A DNA stretch of 64,000 nucleotides from Afifella aestuarii (GTDB taxonomy: Bacteria > Pseudomonadota > Alphaproteobacteria > Rhizobiales > Afifellaceae). Under the pieces are notes generated by a model. It ran no database searches. It was not told the DNA's origin and was given only the letters and a program-made list of their open reading frames with translations. The DNA lies in assembly GCF_004023665.1 (NCBI RefSeq), contig NZ_SAUF01000001.1:1718571-1782570 (forward strand), in the 5' to 3' direction. Numbering within the stretch: position 1 is the stretch's first letter; each line of letters opens with the position of its first letter. This document shows positions 44,182 through 53,799 of the stretch, one piece after another. The position numbers and the translations under genes were made by a program.

Positions 44182-45774
44182 TCAGTCGGCGAGTTCGATG
44201 ACGAGGCCTTCGTTTGCGGGTATCTCGATGGTGCCGGAGAGCTCGTCGCCGGCCTCTCTTCCGAGGCAAGACAGCACGACGTGGCCACGCACGCCCTCGT
44301 CCAGCATCAGCCGATGGGTGGTGCTGCCGAGGTTGAGGACGATCAGAAAGCGCTCCTCGCCGTGCTCGCGGCGAAACGCGAGGATGTCTCCTTCGGCCGT
44401 TACGGGCACGTAGCGTCCGACGGAAAGAGCCTTTCGCTCGCGCCTCAGCTCGAGCAATCGCTTGTAGAGGCAGAGAAGCGAGGATCGATCCTGCTTCTGG
44501 GCGGCGACGTTGCGGTCTTTCTCTCGGTGATCCACCGGCAACCAGGGCTCGACAGTCGAAAAGCCGACGTGGTCGCTCTCATCCCATTGCATCGGGGTGC
44601 GCGCCGGATCGCGGTTGAAGCCGAGGCCCGGCTCGTTCTTCTCCCACGGATCCTGCACGCGTTCGGGAGGGATCGGGACCTGCACCATGCCGATCTCGTC
44701 GCCGTAATAGAGCGTGGGCGTGCCTCGAAGGGTGAGAAGCAGCAAAGCCGCAACCCGCGCCTGATCCGGACCGAGACGATCGGCGATGCGCGCCTGGTCG
44801 TGGTTTCCGAGCACCCAATTCGGCCAGCCGCCTTCTGGAAGCGCCGTTTCGTATTCGCGGATGAGATTGTCGATGTGACGGGCATCCCAGGCCGACTGCA
44901 GGAGCTGGAAATTGAACGGGAGGTGCGCGCCTTTGAGGTCGTCGCCGTAATAGGCCATCAAGCGCTCGATCGGCAGATAGATTTCGCCGATCAGGACACG
45001 CTCGTCGTACTCCTCGAGCACGGCGCGCATCTCAGCGATCACCTCGTGCACTTCCGGCTGATCGCAGGAATGAACCTCGAGCAGGCGATTGAGCTCGCGC
45101 TGATGCGGCTCATAGGCGGGATTGATGGGGTTGTCGCGCAGGTCGGCATCCTTGATCAGATGCCAGATCACGTCGACGCGGAACCCATCGACACCCCGGT
45201 CGAGCCAGAAGCGCAGGGCGTCGTGCATGGCCCACCGCACTTCCGGGTTTCGCCAGTTGAGATCGGGCTGCTCCTTCAGGAAGGCATGGTAGTAATACTG
45301 GCCCGTCGCTTCGTCGAACTGCCAGGCGCTGCCACCAAAATTGGAGATCCAGTTGTTCGGTGGGCCACCGTCCGGAGCCGGGTCGCGCCAGATATACCAG
45401 TCCCGTTTCGGGCACTCGCGCGAAATGCGGCTCTCCTGAAACCAGGGGTGCCGGTCCGACGTGTGGTTCGGCACGAAGTCCAGGATGAGCTTCACGCCGG
45501 CTTTGTGGATGTCGGCGCTCAGGCGGTCGAAATCCTCAAGCGTCCCGAAGATCGGATCGACGTCGCAATAATCGGCAACGTCGTATCCGAAATCGGCCAT
45601 CGGAGAGGGGTAGAAGGGCGAGATCCAGACCGCGTCGACACCGAGCCAGGTGAGATAGGGGAGGCGTTGGCGGATGCCTTCCAGGTCGCCGATGCCGTCG
45701 CCATTCGAATCTTGAAAAGACCGCGGGTAGATTTGGTAGATCGTTCCATGCTGCCACCACAGAGTGTCGGACAT
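44182..45774 (-). CDS. Alpha-glucosidase family GH13 enzyme
   Basis: 530 residues from the ATG at 45774 (AGAGGCG upstream). GH13 opening LWWQHGTIYQIYPRSFQDSNGDGIGDLEGI, the Asp201 (GFRVDV), Glu264 (LIGEIY) and Asp326 (LGNHDQA) triad, and C-terminal beta-domain are visible. It is a cytosolic oligo-1,6-glucosidase/alpha-glucosidase type; the exact linkage cannot be told. It is the first gene of the pair with the TreS-like gene and diverges from the ligand-gated channel. Confidence 0.88.
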   Translation of the reverse strand: MSDTLWWQHGTIYQIYPRSFQDSNGDGIGDLEGIRQRLPYLTWLGVDAVWISPFYPSPMADFGYDVADYCDVDPIFGTLEDFDRLSADIHKAGVKLILDFVPNHTSDRHPWFQESRISRECPKRDWYIWRDPAPDGGPPNNWISNFGGSAWQFDEATGQYYYHAFLKEQPDLNWRNPEVRWAMHDALRFWLDRGVDGFRVDVIWHLIKDADLRDNPINPAYEPHQRELNRLLEVHSCDQPEVHEVIAEMRAVLEEYDERVLIGEIYLPIERLMAYYGDDLKGAHLPFNFQLLQSAWDARHIDNLIREYETALPEGGWPNWVLGNHDQARIADRLGPDQARVAALLLLTLRGTPTLYYGDEIGMVQVPIPPERVQDPWEKNEPGLGFNRDPARTPMQWDESDHVGFSTVEPWLPVDHREKDRNVAAQKQDRSSLLCLYKRLLELRRERKALSVGRYVPVTAEGDILAFRREHGEERFLIVLNLGSTTHRLMLDEGVRGHVVLSCLGREAGDELSGTIEIPANEGLVIELAD

Positions 45775-45880
45775 CTCGCCTCTTTCTCTCGCTCTTTCTT
45801 TGCTGTGAAACCGTCGTCGCCCGTCGCAAGCTGAACGCGTGAGGCCGCGCGAGGTTCGCATCTTCGGAAAACCGATTTCG

Positions 45881-45966
45881 CTTTCCGGCCAGCGGGTTTC
45901 TCCGGCCGGAAAGTTGGCGTTCCGAGGTTCTGTTAGGCGACGGCTAAGACATCTTGACGAAGATGT
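45881..45966. promoter_or_regulatory. Two inverted repeats in the divergent glucosidase/channel promoter region
   Basis: A perfect 10-bp repeat CTTTCCGGCC/GGCCGGAAAG (45881-45890 and 45904-45913, 13-nt spacer) and a perfect 7-bp repeat ACATCTT-GACG-AAGATGT (45949-45966) lie between the start of the alpha-glucosidase gene and the start of the channel gene. Both look like operator half-sites. A TTGACG inside the second could be a -35. The regulator is not identified. Confidence 0.5.
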
Positions 45967-46014
45967 GGGCGAAGCAATCGAAAACCCGAAGAAGGGCGCC
46001 GGGGGACAGTCTCA

Positions 46015-47187
46015 GTGAAGCTATCAATTCGTTTTGTTCTCAATAGGCGGTGGACGGCACTGTCTCACTACGTGATGCTTTTGCTTGTTATCGTTCTCAT
46101 GAGTGCTCCGGGCGATGCATTTGCCCAAACCTCTGACGGAGAACCGGCGGCCCCTGACGAACAGACGCAGGAGCAAGCATCTCCGCGTGCGGTCGATGTC
46201 GGGCTTTACATGAGCCCGCCTTTTGTCATGAAGCAGGACAGCCGCTATGAGGGCATGGCGATTGATCTCTGGGAGACGATCGCCGGGCGACAGAACTTCA
46301 AAACGAACTACCAGCCCTATCCGACCATTGCGGCACTTCTCGACGCGACGGCCTCTGGCGAGATCGACGTTGCGGTTACCAATCTCTCCATCACCGAACA
46401 GCGTGCCCTCCGGATAGACTTCACCTATCCCTGGTTCGACGCCGGCCTTCGGATCATGATCAACAAGGATGCCGGGGCCGGCTTCAGCGAGGTCGTGTCG
46501 GGGTTGAGGGATAGCGGCTTTCTGAGAGCCTATCTTTGGCTCGCCTTCGTCATTCTCGTGGCGACCGTCCTGAGCACCCTCTATTATCGGCGCTTCGATC
46601 CGGAGTTTCCTAAGACGTGGCCCGATGCGCTTGCCGAGGGCTTTTACTCCGTCATGTCGGTGGCGACGTCCGGGCGGGCTCCGATCCGCAAGAACCTGTT
46701 CGGCTGGGTCGGCCGGGTCTGGGCAGCCCTCTGGCTCGTCTGCGGTGTCGCTGTCGTCGCCTATCTGACGTCGACTGTCACGAGCGTCATGACGGCGATT
46801 TCGATCAACAGTCAGATCGACAGTCTAGCCGATCTGCCGGGAAAAACCGTCGGGGTGTTTAAGGGCGGTGTTTCGGAGGCTTTCGCCCAGCAGGCCTTTC
46901 TCGAGACGCGGGCCTACAATGATCTCGACGGGGCTGTGGCCGGTCTCCTTGATGGCGATATCGATGCGATCATCGCCGATGCGCCCGTCTTGGAATATTA
47001 CGCCCACACGCATCAGGATGAGCCGCTCGACGTCGTGGGTCCGATCTTCGAGCCGGACAAATATGGTTTCGGCGTCAGCCGAAATTCCGGTCTGACGCGA
47101 GATTTGACCGTCGAGGTCCTCTGGGCCGAAGAGAGCGAGCTGGTGGAACGTTTGCGCACGCAGTATTTCGGAGACGATCCCTCCTGA
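46015..47187 (+). CDS. GluR0-type ligand-gated ion channel with atypical pore motif
   Basis: 390 residues from a GTG (ATG at 46075 possible). Signal peptide to about residue 38. A periplasmic SBP_bac_3-type ligand domain is split: S1 (residues 60-165) with the binding-type SITEQRALRIDFTYPWFD, TM1 (168-190), a pore loop (205-225), TM2 (236-260, ending AYLTSTVTSVMT, like the iGluR SYTANLAAF), and S2 (265-385), where Asp322 in AIIADAPVLEYYA would contact the ligand amine. This is the prokaryotic glutamate-receptor layout. The pore loop reads SVMSVATSGRAP (residues 212-223) instead of the K+ filter TVGYGD, so ion selectivity is open. Confidence 0.85.
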   Translation: MKLSIRFVLNRRWTALSHYVMLLLVIVLMSAPGDAFAQTSDGEPAAPDEQTQEQASPRAVDVGLYMSPPFVMKQDSRYEGMAIDLWETIAGRQNFKTNYQPYPTIAALLDATASGEIDVAVTNLSITEQRALRIDFTYPWFDAGLRIMINKDAGAGFSEVVSGLRDSGFLRAYLWLAFVILVATVLSTLYYRRFDPEFPKTWPDALAEGFYSVMSVATSGRAPIRKNLFGWVGRVWAALWLVCGVAVVAYLTSTVTSVMTAISINSQIDSLADLPGKTVGVFKGGVSEAFAQQAFLETRAYNDLDGAVAGLLDGDIDAIIADAPVLEYYAHTHQDEPLDVVGPIFEPDKYGFGVSRNSGLTRDLTVEVLWAEESELVERLRTQYFGDDPS

Positions 47188-47368
47188 GCTTTCTGCATCG
47201 CGGTCGGGGCGGCCCGCTGTCGTCGAAGGCGTCCATGCCCGTGGTCGTGCCTTCGGCGCTCGACGAGGCTCGCGATCCGCGCCATGAAGGAGCCTTCACG
47301 TGTTCGCGGCAGTCGGGGCGGTGCATCGATCGCTCTGCCTTCGTCCGCGCCAGAATGAAGAGCCGGCT

Positions 47369-48592
47369 GTGGTTGAGATCAAGAGTGAAAGGCTGATCGC
47401 AGATTTGCGGCGCCTCGCCGAATTCGGAAAGTACAAGACCGGGGTCGATCGGATCGCGTTTTCGCAGGCCGATGTCGCGTCGCGCGACTGGCTCAAAGAG
47501 AGGCTGGGCGAAATCGGTCTCGTCGTGAAGCAGGATCGTTTCGGCAATGTCTACGGGGCGTGGCCGGACGTCGACCGGGCTCTGCTGCTCGGTTCGCATT
47601 CCGACACGGTGCCGCGTGGCGGCTGGCTCGATGGTGCCATGGGCGTCATCTATGCGCTCGAAGTCGCGCGGGCATTTCGCGAGAGCGGCACGAGCGTTCC
47701 TGTCGGTATCGACGTCATCGCCTTCCAGGATGAGGAGGGCACCTATCTGCCTCTCCTCGGCTCCAAGAGCCTCGCCGGACTCCTGTCGGAGGGTGACGTC
47801 GGGCATGCGCACCGATCGGATGGCGATGCGCTCACCTCTGCCATCGCTGCGGCAGGTTTTTCGGGCGATCCGATCGTCGCCGACAGGCGTCGTCTCATTG
47901 GTTTCCTCGAGGGCCACATCGAACAGGGCCCACGGCTTCTCGCTGCTGGGCGGAGGATCGGCATCGTCACCGGCTTTGCCGGCACGCGCCGAATGAGCGT
48001 GAAGGCGGAGGGGCGTGCAGATCACGCCGGAACCACGCCAATGACGATGCGCCGCGATGCCGGCCGCGCGATCTTCGCTTTCGCGTGCTGGGTGGATTCG
48101 GCCTTTCTGGAACTCTCCGGAGCGGAGACCGTGTGGAATATCGGCAGTGTGGCGCTGAGGCCGGGCGCCCCGAACGTCGTGCCGTCTCAGGCCGAACTTG
48201 CGCTGGAGTTTCGAGACGGCGACCTGGAGCGGCTGGAGCGAATGGAATCGGCGGTGCACGACAAGGCGGCGGGACTTCAGCGCGAGACCGGGCTTGCTGT
48301 CTCCGTCGATGTGACCACGCGGGTCCCTCCGACGACGACCAATGCAAAACTTGCGGGGGAACTCGCCGAAGCGGCCGCAGATCTCGGCGAACAACCGCTG
48401 CGGCTTGCAAGCGGAGCCGGTCACGACTGCATGATTATCGGTCAGACGATGCCGGCGGCGATGTTTTTCGTACCGAGCATCGGTGGACGCAGCCATGATA
48501 TCGACGAAGATACGGCGGAAGAGGATATCGTCTTCGGCTGTCGGGTGATGGCTCGTACGGTCGAGCGATTGATCTCAAACGAGCTGCCGTGA
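47369..48592 (+). CDS. M20-family amidohydrolase (allantoate/N-carbamoyl-amino acid hydrolase type)
   Basis: 407 residues from the GTG at 47369; an upstream GTG at 47300 is an alternative. Metal-binding motifs: GSHSDTVPRGGWLDGAMGV (His, Asp), DEEGTYLPLLGS (Glu), EGHIEQGPRL and RSHDIDEDTAEED near the end. It likely hydrolyses an N-carbamoyl or ureido compound in the cytosol; the substrate is unknown. The lipoprotein gene follows 14 nt downstream. Confidence 0.85.
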   Translation: MVEIKSERLIADLRRLAEFGKYKTGVDRIAFSQADVASRDWLKERLGEIGLVVKQDRFGNVYGAWPDVDRALLLGSHSDTVPRGGWLDGAMGVIYALEVARAFRESGTSVPVGIDVIAFQDEEGTYLPLLGSKSLAGLLSEGDVGHAHRSDGDALTSAIAAAGFSGDPIVADRRRLIGFLEGHIEQGPRLLAAGRRIGIVTGFAGTRRMSVKAEGRADHAGTTPMTMRRDAGRAIFAFACWVDSAFLELSGAETVWNIGSVALRPGAPNVVPSQAELALEFRDGDLERLERMESAVHDKAAGLQRETGLAVSVDVTTRVPPTTTNAKLAGELAEAAADLGEQPLRLASGAGHDCMIIGQTMPAAMFFVPSIGGRSHDIDEDTAEEDIVFGCRVMARTVERLISNELP

Positions 48593-48606
48593 CGAGGGGA
48601 AGAACG

Positions 48607-48858
48607 ATGCGCGCCATTCACCGTCGAAAGGATACCTCCTCTTCGAACCTCGCCTCGAAGGTCGCGACGCAAGCCGCGCTGGCGCTTGGTCTTTTTGCCG
48701 TTCTTGGAACGCTTGGCGGATGCGGGATGGGCCGCACGGTGTCGGATACGTCCAACACGTTCGATGACCTTTCCGGCCTCGCTCAGAAATGGCACGAGCC
48801 GGACCGAAAGGCAGAGGACGGGAGCCCGGCCTCGGAAACGGAGCCCGCGTCGCGTTAG
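48607..48858 (+). CDS. Small lipoprotein
   Basis: 83 residues with GAGGGGA upstream of the ATG at 48607. The N-terminal segment is basic then hydrophobic and ends in a lipobox LGGC (TLGGCGMG), so it is likely lipidated at that Cys. The mature part is short, polar and charged (DDLSGLAQKWHEPDRKAED). No family is recognised. It lies between the amidohydrolase and the kdp operon. Confidence 0.7.
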   Translation: MRAIHRRKDTSSSNLASKVATQAALALGLFAVLGTLGGCGMGRTVSDTSNTFDDLSGLAQKWHEPDRKAEDGSPASETEPASR

Positions 48859-49139
48859 CCTCCGGCGAGGCGTTCCGACTGCGAAGTTTGGAATCGTCTC
48901 AACGACTTCGATCGAAACGTTCATCCAAGCATTGCGGCTTAGGACGGGCAGGGCGCTTCACCCCCGAATGGCCCATGGTTTGCCCTTGGGGACTCTGTGT
49001 GACGTCGTGGTCGTGCGAGGGAGGCCCGATGTCGCCTCCTTCATTTATGCCTCGTTGATGCGATCCGCCAAAAACGCGAATGGCCTGTTTATGGCCTCCG
49101 CTCCCATCCTCCGGTCACGTTTCGGATGATGGAGATGAA

Positions 49140-49223
49140 ATGCTCGACGTTTTCTTTGTCGGCCTCGCGCTTGGCTTTTTCGCTGCCGCGGCCCTTTCGC
49201 TGCGCCTCATCGAGAGGCTTTGA
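49140..49223 (+). CDS. 27-residue membrane ORF upstream of kdpF
   Basis: ATG at 49140 with GGAG upstream encodes 27 residues: a hydrophobic segment (FFVGLALGFFAAAALSL) with a basic end RLIERL. The TGA at 49221-49223 is 3 nt before the kdpF ATG, so the two are coupled. Similar short membrane peptides occur before kdpF in rhizobia, to my recollection. Function is unknown; it could be a Kdp accessory. Confidence 0.6.
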   Translation: MLDVFFVGLALGFFAAAALSLRLIERL

Positions 49224-49226
49224 GCG

Positions 49227-49316
49227 ATGGCTTTCGACTTTGTGCTCGGCGCTGTCGTGGCGCTCGCCCTTCTCGGCTATCTCGTCTGGGCGCTCCTCAA
49301 CCCAGAAAAGCTTTGA
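49227..49316 (+). CDS. kdpF: KdpF, small subunit of the K+-transporting ATPase
   Basis: 29 residues: MAFDFVLGAVVALALLGYLV then WALLNPEKL. The segment YLVWALLNPE is the typical KdpF end. It is a single membrane helix that stabilises KdpABC. It starts 3 nt after the 27-residue ORF and ends 9 nt before kdpA. Confidence 0.9.
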   Translation: MAFDFVLGAVVALALLGYLVWALLNPEKL

Positions 49317-49325
49317 GGTGCGGCC

Positions 49326-51047
49326 ATGTCTTCCGACATCCTGCTTTTCATCGTCTATTGCGTTGCGATCACGGCGCTCGCCTGGCCGCTCGGCCTCTTC
49401 ATGGCGCGGCTCTTTTCGGGAGAACCAACACTCCTGACGCCGGTCCTCGGCCCGATCGAGCGGCTTTTCTATCGCACCGGCGGCATCGATCCTGACACGG
49501 GTCAGAATTGGGCGCGCTACGCGGCCGCCTGCCTCGCCTTCAACGCGGTCGGCTGGCTGATCCTTTATGCGATCCTGCGGCTGCAGGGCCACCTGCCGCT
49601 CAACCCACAAGGTTTTGGGGGGCTTGCGCCCGATCTCGCCTTCAACACGGCGGTCAGCTTCGTCACCAACACCAACTGGCAGGCCTACGGAGGCGAGACG
49701 ACGCTTTCGTATCTCAGCCAGATGGCGGGGCTGACGGTGCAGAACTTCGTCTCGGCCGCGACCGGCATCGCCGTCGGCGCCGCCGTGATCCGAGGCTTCG
49801 CCGGTCGCGGGTCCGATGGCGCGGATGCGCGCAACCTCGGCAATTTCTGGGTCGATCTCACCCGGGCGGTTCTCTACCTGCTCTTACCGCTCTCAATCCT
49901 CTTCACGCTCTTTCTCGTCTGGCAGGGCGTGCCGCAAAACCTTTCCGCCTATGTGGACGCCACGACGCTCGAGGGCGCGCGGCAGACGATCGCCCAGGGG
50001 CCAGCAGCGGCGCAGATCGCCATCAAGCAGCTCGGCACCAATGGCGGCGGCTTCTTCAATGCCAATTCCGCCGTGCCTTATGAAAACCCGACGCCGCTTT
50101 CGAATTTCGCCGAGATGGTGGCGATCCTCCTCATCCCGGCGGCCTTCACCTTCATGTTCGGTCACATGGTGCGCGACATGCGCCAGGGCGTGGCGATCTT
50201 TGCCGCCATGGGCATCCTCTTTCTCGGCGCGCTTGCGCTCACCTATGGGGCGGAGAGCGAAGGCAACGCGCTCTTCGCGAACCTTCCCGTCGAGCAGGCC
50301 GCCGGCAATATGGAGGGCAAGGAAGTCCGCTTCGGCGTCGGCGAATCGGCGCTCTGGGCGACGGCGACGACTGCCGCCTCCAACGGCTCGGTCAATTCCA
50401 TGCACGATAGCTTCACGCCGCTCGGTGCTCTCGCGCCGATGCTGCTCATGCAGGTCGGCGAGGTGGTCTTCGGCGGCGTCGGCTCCGGCTTCTACGGCAT
50501 GCTCGCCTTCGTCGTGCTGACGGTCTTCCTGGCCGGGTTGATGGTCGGGAGAACGCCGGAATATCTCGGACGCAAGATCGAGACGAAAGAGGTGAAGCTC
50601 GCCGTCATCGCCTTCCTGGTGATGCCGCTCGGCGTCCTCGTTTTCGGCGCCGCGGCTGCGACGCTCCCGGTGGCGCTCGCCTCGCTCCAGGACAAAGGCC
50701 CGCATGGGCTGTCGGAGATCCTTTACGCCTATTCCTCGGCGACGGGGAACAACGGCTCCGCCTTTGCGGGCTTCGGGGCCGCCACGCCCTTCCACGACAC
50801 GCTCCTCGGGATTGCCATGCTCCTCGGCCGCTACGTCTTCATCGTGCCGATGCTGGCGATCGCCGGCTCGCTGGCGGCCAAGAAGAAGGTCGCGGCCTCG
50901 GCCGGCACATTTCCGACGGACGGTCCTCTCTTCGTCACGCTTCTCGTCGCGGTCGTCCTGATCCTCGGCGGGCTCACCTTCTTTCCGGCGCTCGCCCTCG
51001 GGCCGATTGCCGAACACACGGCGATGCTCGCCGGGGAGACGTTCTGA
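49326..51047 (+). CDS. kdpA: K+-transporting ATPase subunit A (KdpA)
   Basis: 573 residues, the K+-channel-like subunit in the inner membrane. The four filter loops are visible: [35 protein letters not shown] and [10 protein letters not shown]. Around ten membrane segments are apparent. Its TGA overlaps the kdpB ATG (TGATG). It lets high-affinity K+ uptake proceed under potassium limitation together with KdpB and KdpC. Confidence 0.97.
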   Translation: MSSDILLFIVYCVAITALAWPLGLFMARLFSGEPTLLTPVLGPIERLFYRTGGIDPDTGQNWARYAAACLAFNAVGWLILYAILRLQGHLPLNPQGFGGLAPDLAFNTAVSFVTNTNWQAYGGETTLSYLSQMAGLTVQNFVSAATGIAVGAAVIRGFAGRGSDGADARNLGNFWVDLTRAVLYLLLPLSILFTLFLVWQGVPQNLSAYVDATTLEGARQTIAQGPAAAQIAIKQLGTNGGGFFNANSAVPYENPTPLSNFAEMVAILLIPAAFTFMFGHMVRDMRQGVAIFAAMGILFLGALALTYGAESEGNALFANLPVEQAAGNMEGKEVRFGVGESALWATATTAASNGSVNSMHDSFTPLGALAPMLLMQVGEVVFGGVGSGFYGMLAFVVLTVFLAGLMVGRTPEYLGRKIETKEVKLAVIAFLVMPLGVLVFGAAAATLPVALASLQDKGPHGLSEILYAYSSATGNNGSAFAGFGAATPFHDTLLGIAMLLGRYVFIVPMLAIAGSLAAKKKVAASAGTFPTDGPLFVTLLVAVVLILGGLTFFPALALGPIAEHTAMLAGETF

Positions 51048-53179
51048 TGCCGCAAGCTCCATTGCCTGCCGCCACCCACGGCGATCTCCCGAGCGCCGAC
51101 GCTGCAGCCCTCCATCCGCATCCTGTCAGAAAGCCAGGCGCCATGCGCAGAAAGCCCGACATTTCTCTCTTCGACATGCAGGTGACGGGGCCGGCTTTGC
51201 GCGTGGCGCTCGTCAAGCTCGACCCGCGTCATCTGATGAAGAACCCCGTCATCTTCGTCACGGAGGTGGCGGCGGCGCTCTCCACGCTCGTTTTCCTGCG
51301 CGGCGTCGTGACCGGTTCCGACGAGACGGCGGTGGTTGGCCAGATCGCAGCCTGGCTCTGGTTCACGGTCTATTTCGCGACCTTTGCCGAAGCGATGGCG
51401 GAAGGTCGTGGCAAGGCGCGGGCGGACACGCTGCGGGCGACGCAGACAGAAACGCCTGCGAAGCTTCTCGCAGCACTCGATGCGGTGGAGACGCGGAAGG
51501 TTTCGAGCCACACGCTGAAACCCAGCGATCTCGTTCTCGTCGAAGTGGGAGACATCGTCCCGGCGGATGGTGAGATCGTCGACGGCATCGCCTCGGTCGA
51601 CGAATCGGCGATCACCGGCGAATCCGCCCCCGTCATTCGCGAGGCGGGGGGCGATCGCTCCGCCGTCACCGGCGGTACGCGCCTCGTCTCCGACTGGCTG
51701 AAGGTGAAGGTGACGTCGAAGCCGGGCGAGACGTTTCTCGACCGCATGATCGCGCTCGTCGAGGGAGCGGAACGGCAGAAGACGCCGAACGAGGTTGCGC
51801 TCGGGATCCTGCTTGCCGGCATGACCATCATTTTCCTCATTGTCACCGCGACGCTCGAGCCCTTCCTGCTTTATTCCGGTGCGACGGTTCCTGTGGCCTT
51901 CCTGATCGCGCTTCTCGTCACTCTCATCCCGACGACGATTGGAGGTCTTCTCTCGGCGATCGGGATTGCCGGGATGGACCGGTTGGTGAAGGCGAACGTC
52001 ATTGCCAAGTCCGGTCGGGCCGTCGAGGCGGCGGGCGATGTCGATACGCTCCTTCTCGACAAGACCGGAACGATCACCTTCGGCAACCGGATGGCCGACG
52101 ATTTTCTGCCGGTTGCAGGCACCGATGAACGGCAGCTTGCCGAGCTTGCGCATCTTGCTTCGGCGGCGGACGAGACGCCGGAAGGAAAATCGATCGTCGA
52201 CCTTGCCCGCAAACGCCTCGGCCGAGAGATCGATCACGACGAGCGCGTGGTCACGACCATTCCGTTCAGTGCGCAGACCCGTATCTCAGGGGCGGATCTG
52301 AAAGACGGGCGTGAGATCCGCAAGGGAGCGAGCGACGCGATCCTCGCCTGGTGCGACAAGGCCGCGACGCCGGAGCTGTCGCGCCTCATCGAACGCATCG
52401 CCCGCTCCGGCGGCACGCCGCTCGTCGTCGCCGCCGACCGCAAGCCGATCGGCGTCGTGCATCTGAAAGACGTCGTGAAGCCCGGTATCCGCGAGCGCTT
52501 TGCCGAGCTCCGGCGCATGGGGGTGCGCACCGTCATGGTGACGGGCGACAACCCGCTGACGGCGGCTGCAATCGCTGCCGAAGCAGGCGTCGACGATTTC
52601 CTGGCGGAAGCAACGCCGGAAAAGAAGCTCGAACTCATTCGTGCCGAGCAGGCGGGGGGCAAACTCGTCGCCATGTGCGGCGACGGGTCCAACGATGCGC
52701 CGGCGCTTGCGCAGGCCGATGTCGGCGTCGCCATGAATTCTGGGACACCCGCCGCCAAGGAGGCCGGCAATCTCATCGATCTCGACAGCGATCCGACGAA
52801 ACTCATCGAGATCGTGCTGGTGGGCAAGCAGCTCCTGATCAGTCGCGGGTCGCTCACCACCTTCTCGATCGCCAATGACGTAGCGAAATATTTCGCGATC
52901 CTTCCGGCGATCTTCGTCGCCGCTTATCCCGGTCTCGCAGCGCTCAACGTCATGCGGTTGGAAAGCCCGGCAAGCGCCATCCTCTCGGCGGTGATCTTCA
53001 ACGCGCTCGTCATCATCGCGCTCATTCCGCTCGCCTTGAAGGGCGTGCGCTATGCGCCGGCGACGGCCGCGAGCCTCTTGCGGCGCAATCTTCTCATCTA
53101 CGGCCTCGGGGGGCTCATCGTGCCCTTCATCGGCATCAAGGCCATCGACCTTCTCATCAACTCCATCGCAATCGTCTGA
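51047..53179 (+). CDS. kdpB: K+-transporting ATPase subunit B (KdpB, P-type ATPase)
   Basis: 710 residues. P-type ATPase motifs: TGES at about 190-193, phosphorylated Asp338 in [13 protein letters not shown], and [16 protein letters not shown] near residue 550. The N-terminal leader to about residue 45 is longer than in E. coli. It overlaps kdpA by one base and precedes kdpC by 8 nt. It hydrolyses ATP to power K+ import through KdpA. Confidence 0.97.
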   Translation: MPQAPLPAATHGDLPSADAAALHPHPVRKPGAMRRKPDISLFDMQVTGPALRVALVKLDPRHLMKNPVIFVTEVAAALSTLVFLRGVVTGSDETAVVGQIAAWLWFTVYFATFAEAMAEGRGKARADTLRATQTETPAKLLAALDAVETRKVSSHTLKPSDLVLVEVGDIVPADGEIVDGIASVDESAITGESAPVIREAGGDRSAVTGGTRLVSDWLKVKVTSKPGETFLDRMIALVEGAERQKTPNEVALGILLAGMTIIFLIVTATLEPFLLYSGATVPVAFLIALLVTLIPTTIGGLLSAIGIAGMDRLVKANVIAKSGRAVEAAGDVDTLLLDKTGTITFGNRMADDFLPVAGTDERQLAELAHLASAADETPEGKSIVDLARKRLGREIDHDERVVTTIPFSAQTRISGADLKDGREIRKGASDAILAWCDKAATPELSRLIERIARSGGTPLVVAADRKPIGVVHLKDVVKPGIRERFAELRRMGVRTVMVTGDNPLTAAAIAAEAGVDDFLAEATPEKKLELIRAEQAGGKLVAMCGDGSNDAPALAQADVGVAMNSGTPAAKEAGNLIDLDSDPTKLIEIVLVGKQLLISRGSLTTFSIANDVAKYFAILPAIFVAAYPGLAALNVMRLESPASAILSAVIFNALVIIALIPLALKGVRYAPATAASLLRRNLLIYGLGGLIVPFIGIKAIDLLINSIAIV

Positions 53180-53187
53180 GCAAAGCC

Positions 53188-53799
53188 ATGATCGACCAGC
53201 TTCGTCCTGCCATCATTCTTTCGGTCCTCATGACCATGCTTCTCGGCCTCTGCTATCCGCTCGCCATGACCGGTCTCGCTCAAACACTGTTTCCAGCCGA
53301 GGCCGCCGGCAGTCTCGTCGAGCGCAACGGACAGGTCGTCGGATCCCGTCTGGTCGCCCAGAGATTTTCGGCTCCGCGCTATTTCCATCCACGGCCATCT
53401 GCCGGTGAGGTCGATGCCGGCGCGTCCGGAGGCAGCAATCTCGGTCCCACCAGCGCGGCCCTCCTCAAGCGGGTTTCGAGCGAGGCGGAAAGGCTCAGCC
53501 GGGAAGCCGGCGGTGCGCGCGTGCCCGTCGATCTCGTCACGACATCGGGCAGCGGTCTCGATCCGCACATCTCTCCGGAAGCGGCTTTCTTTCAGGCGCC
53601 GCGCGTCGCCAAAGAGCGAGATCTTCCCCTGCAGCAGATGCGCGACCTGGTCAGGCGTCATATCGAGGGGCGTAGCCTCGGACTTTTCGGGGAGGCACGG
53701 GTGAATGTTCTTGCGCTCAACCTGGCGCTCGACGAGCTTCGTCCGGCCGGGAACAACGGCGTGCCGGTGGCGGAAAGGGCGAGCAGCAGAACGCAATGA
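53188..53799 (+). CDS. kdpC: K+-transporting ATPase subunit C (KdpC)
   Basis: 203 residues with one N-terminal membrane helix (LRPAIILSVLMTMLLGLCYPL), then the KdpC signature YFHPRPSAGEVDAGASGGSNLGPT and a C-terminal GLDPHISPEAAFFQAPRVAK. It stabilises KdpAB. Its stop overlaps the kdpD start (4 nt). Confidence 0.96.
   Translation: MIDQLRPAIILSVLMTMLLGLCYPLAMTGLAQTLFPAEAAGSLVERNGQVVGSRLVAQRFSAPRYFHPRPSAGEVDAGASGGSNLGPTSAALLKRVSSEAERLSREAGGARVPVDLVTTSGSGLDPHISPEAAFFQAPRVAKERDLPLQQMRDLVRRHIEGRSLGLFGEARVNVLALNLALDELRPAGNNGVPVAERASSRTQ

Noticed and set aside
48859..49139. Riboswitch or leader structure ahead of kdp
   Set aside because: The 281-nt region shows no recognisable aptamer or strong hairpin and no clear promoter.
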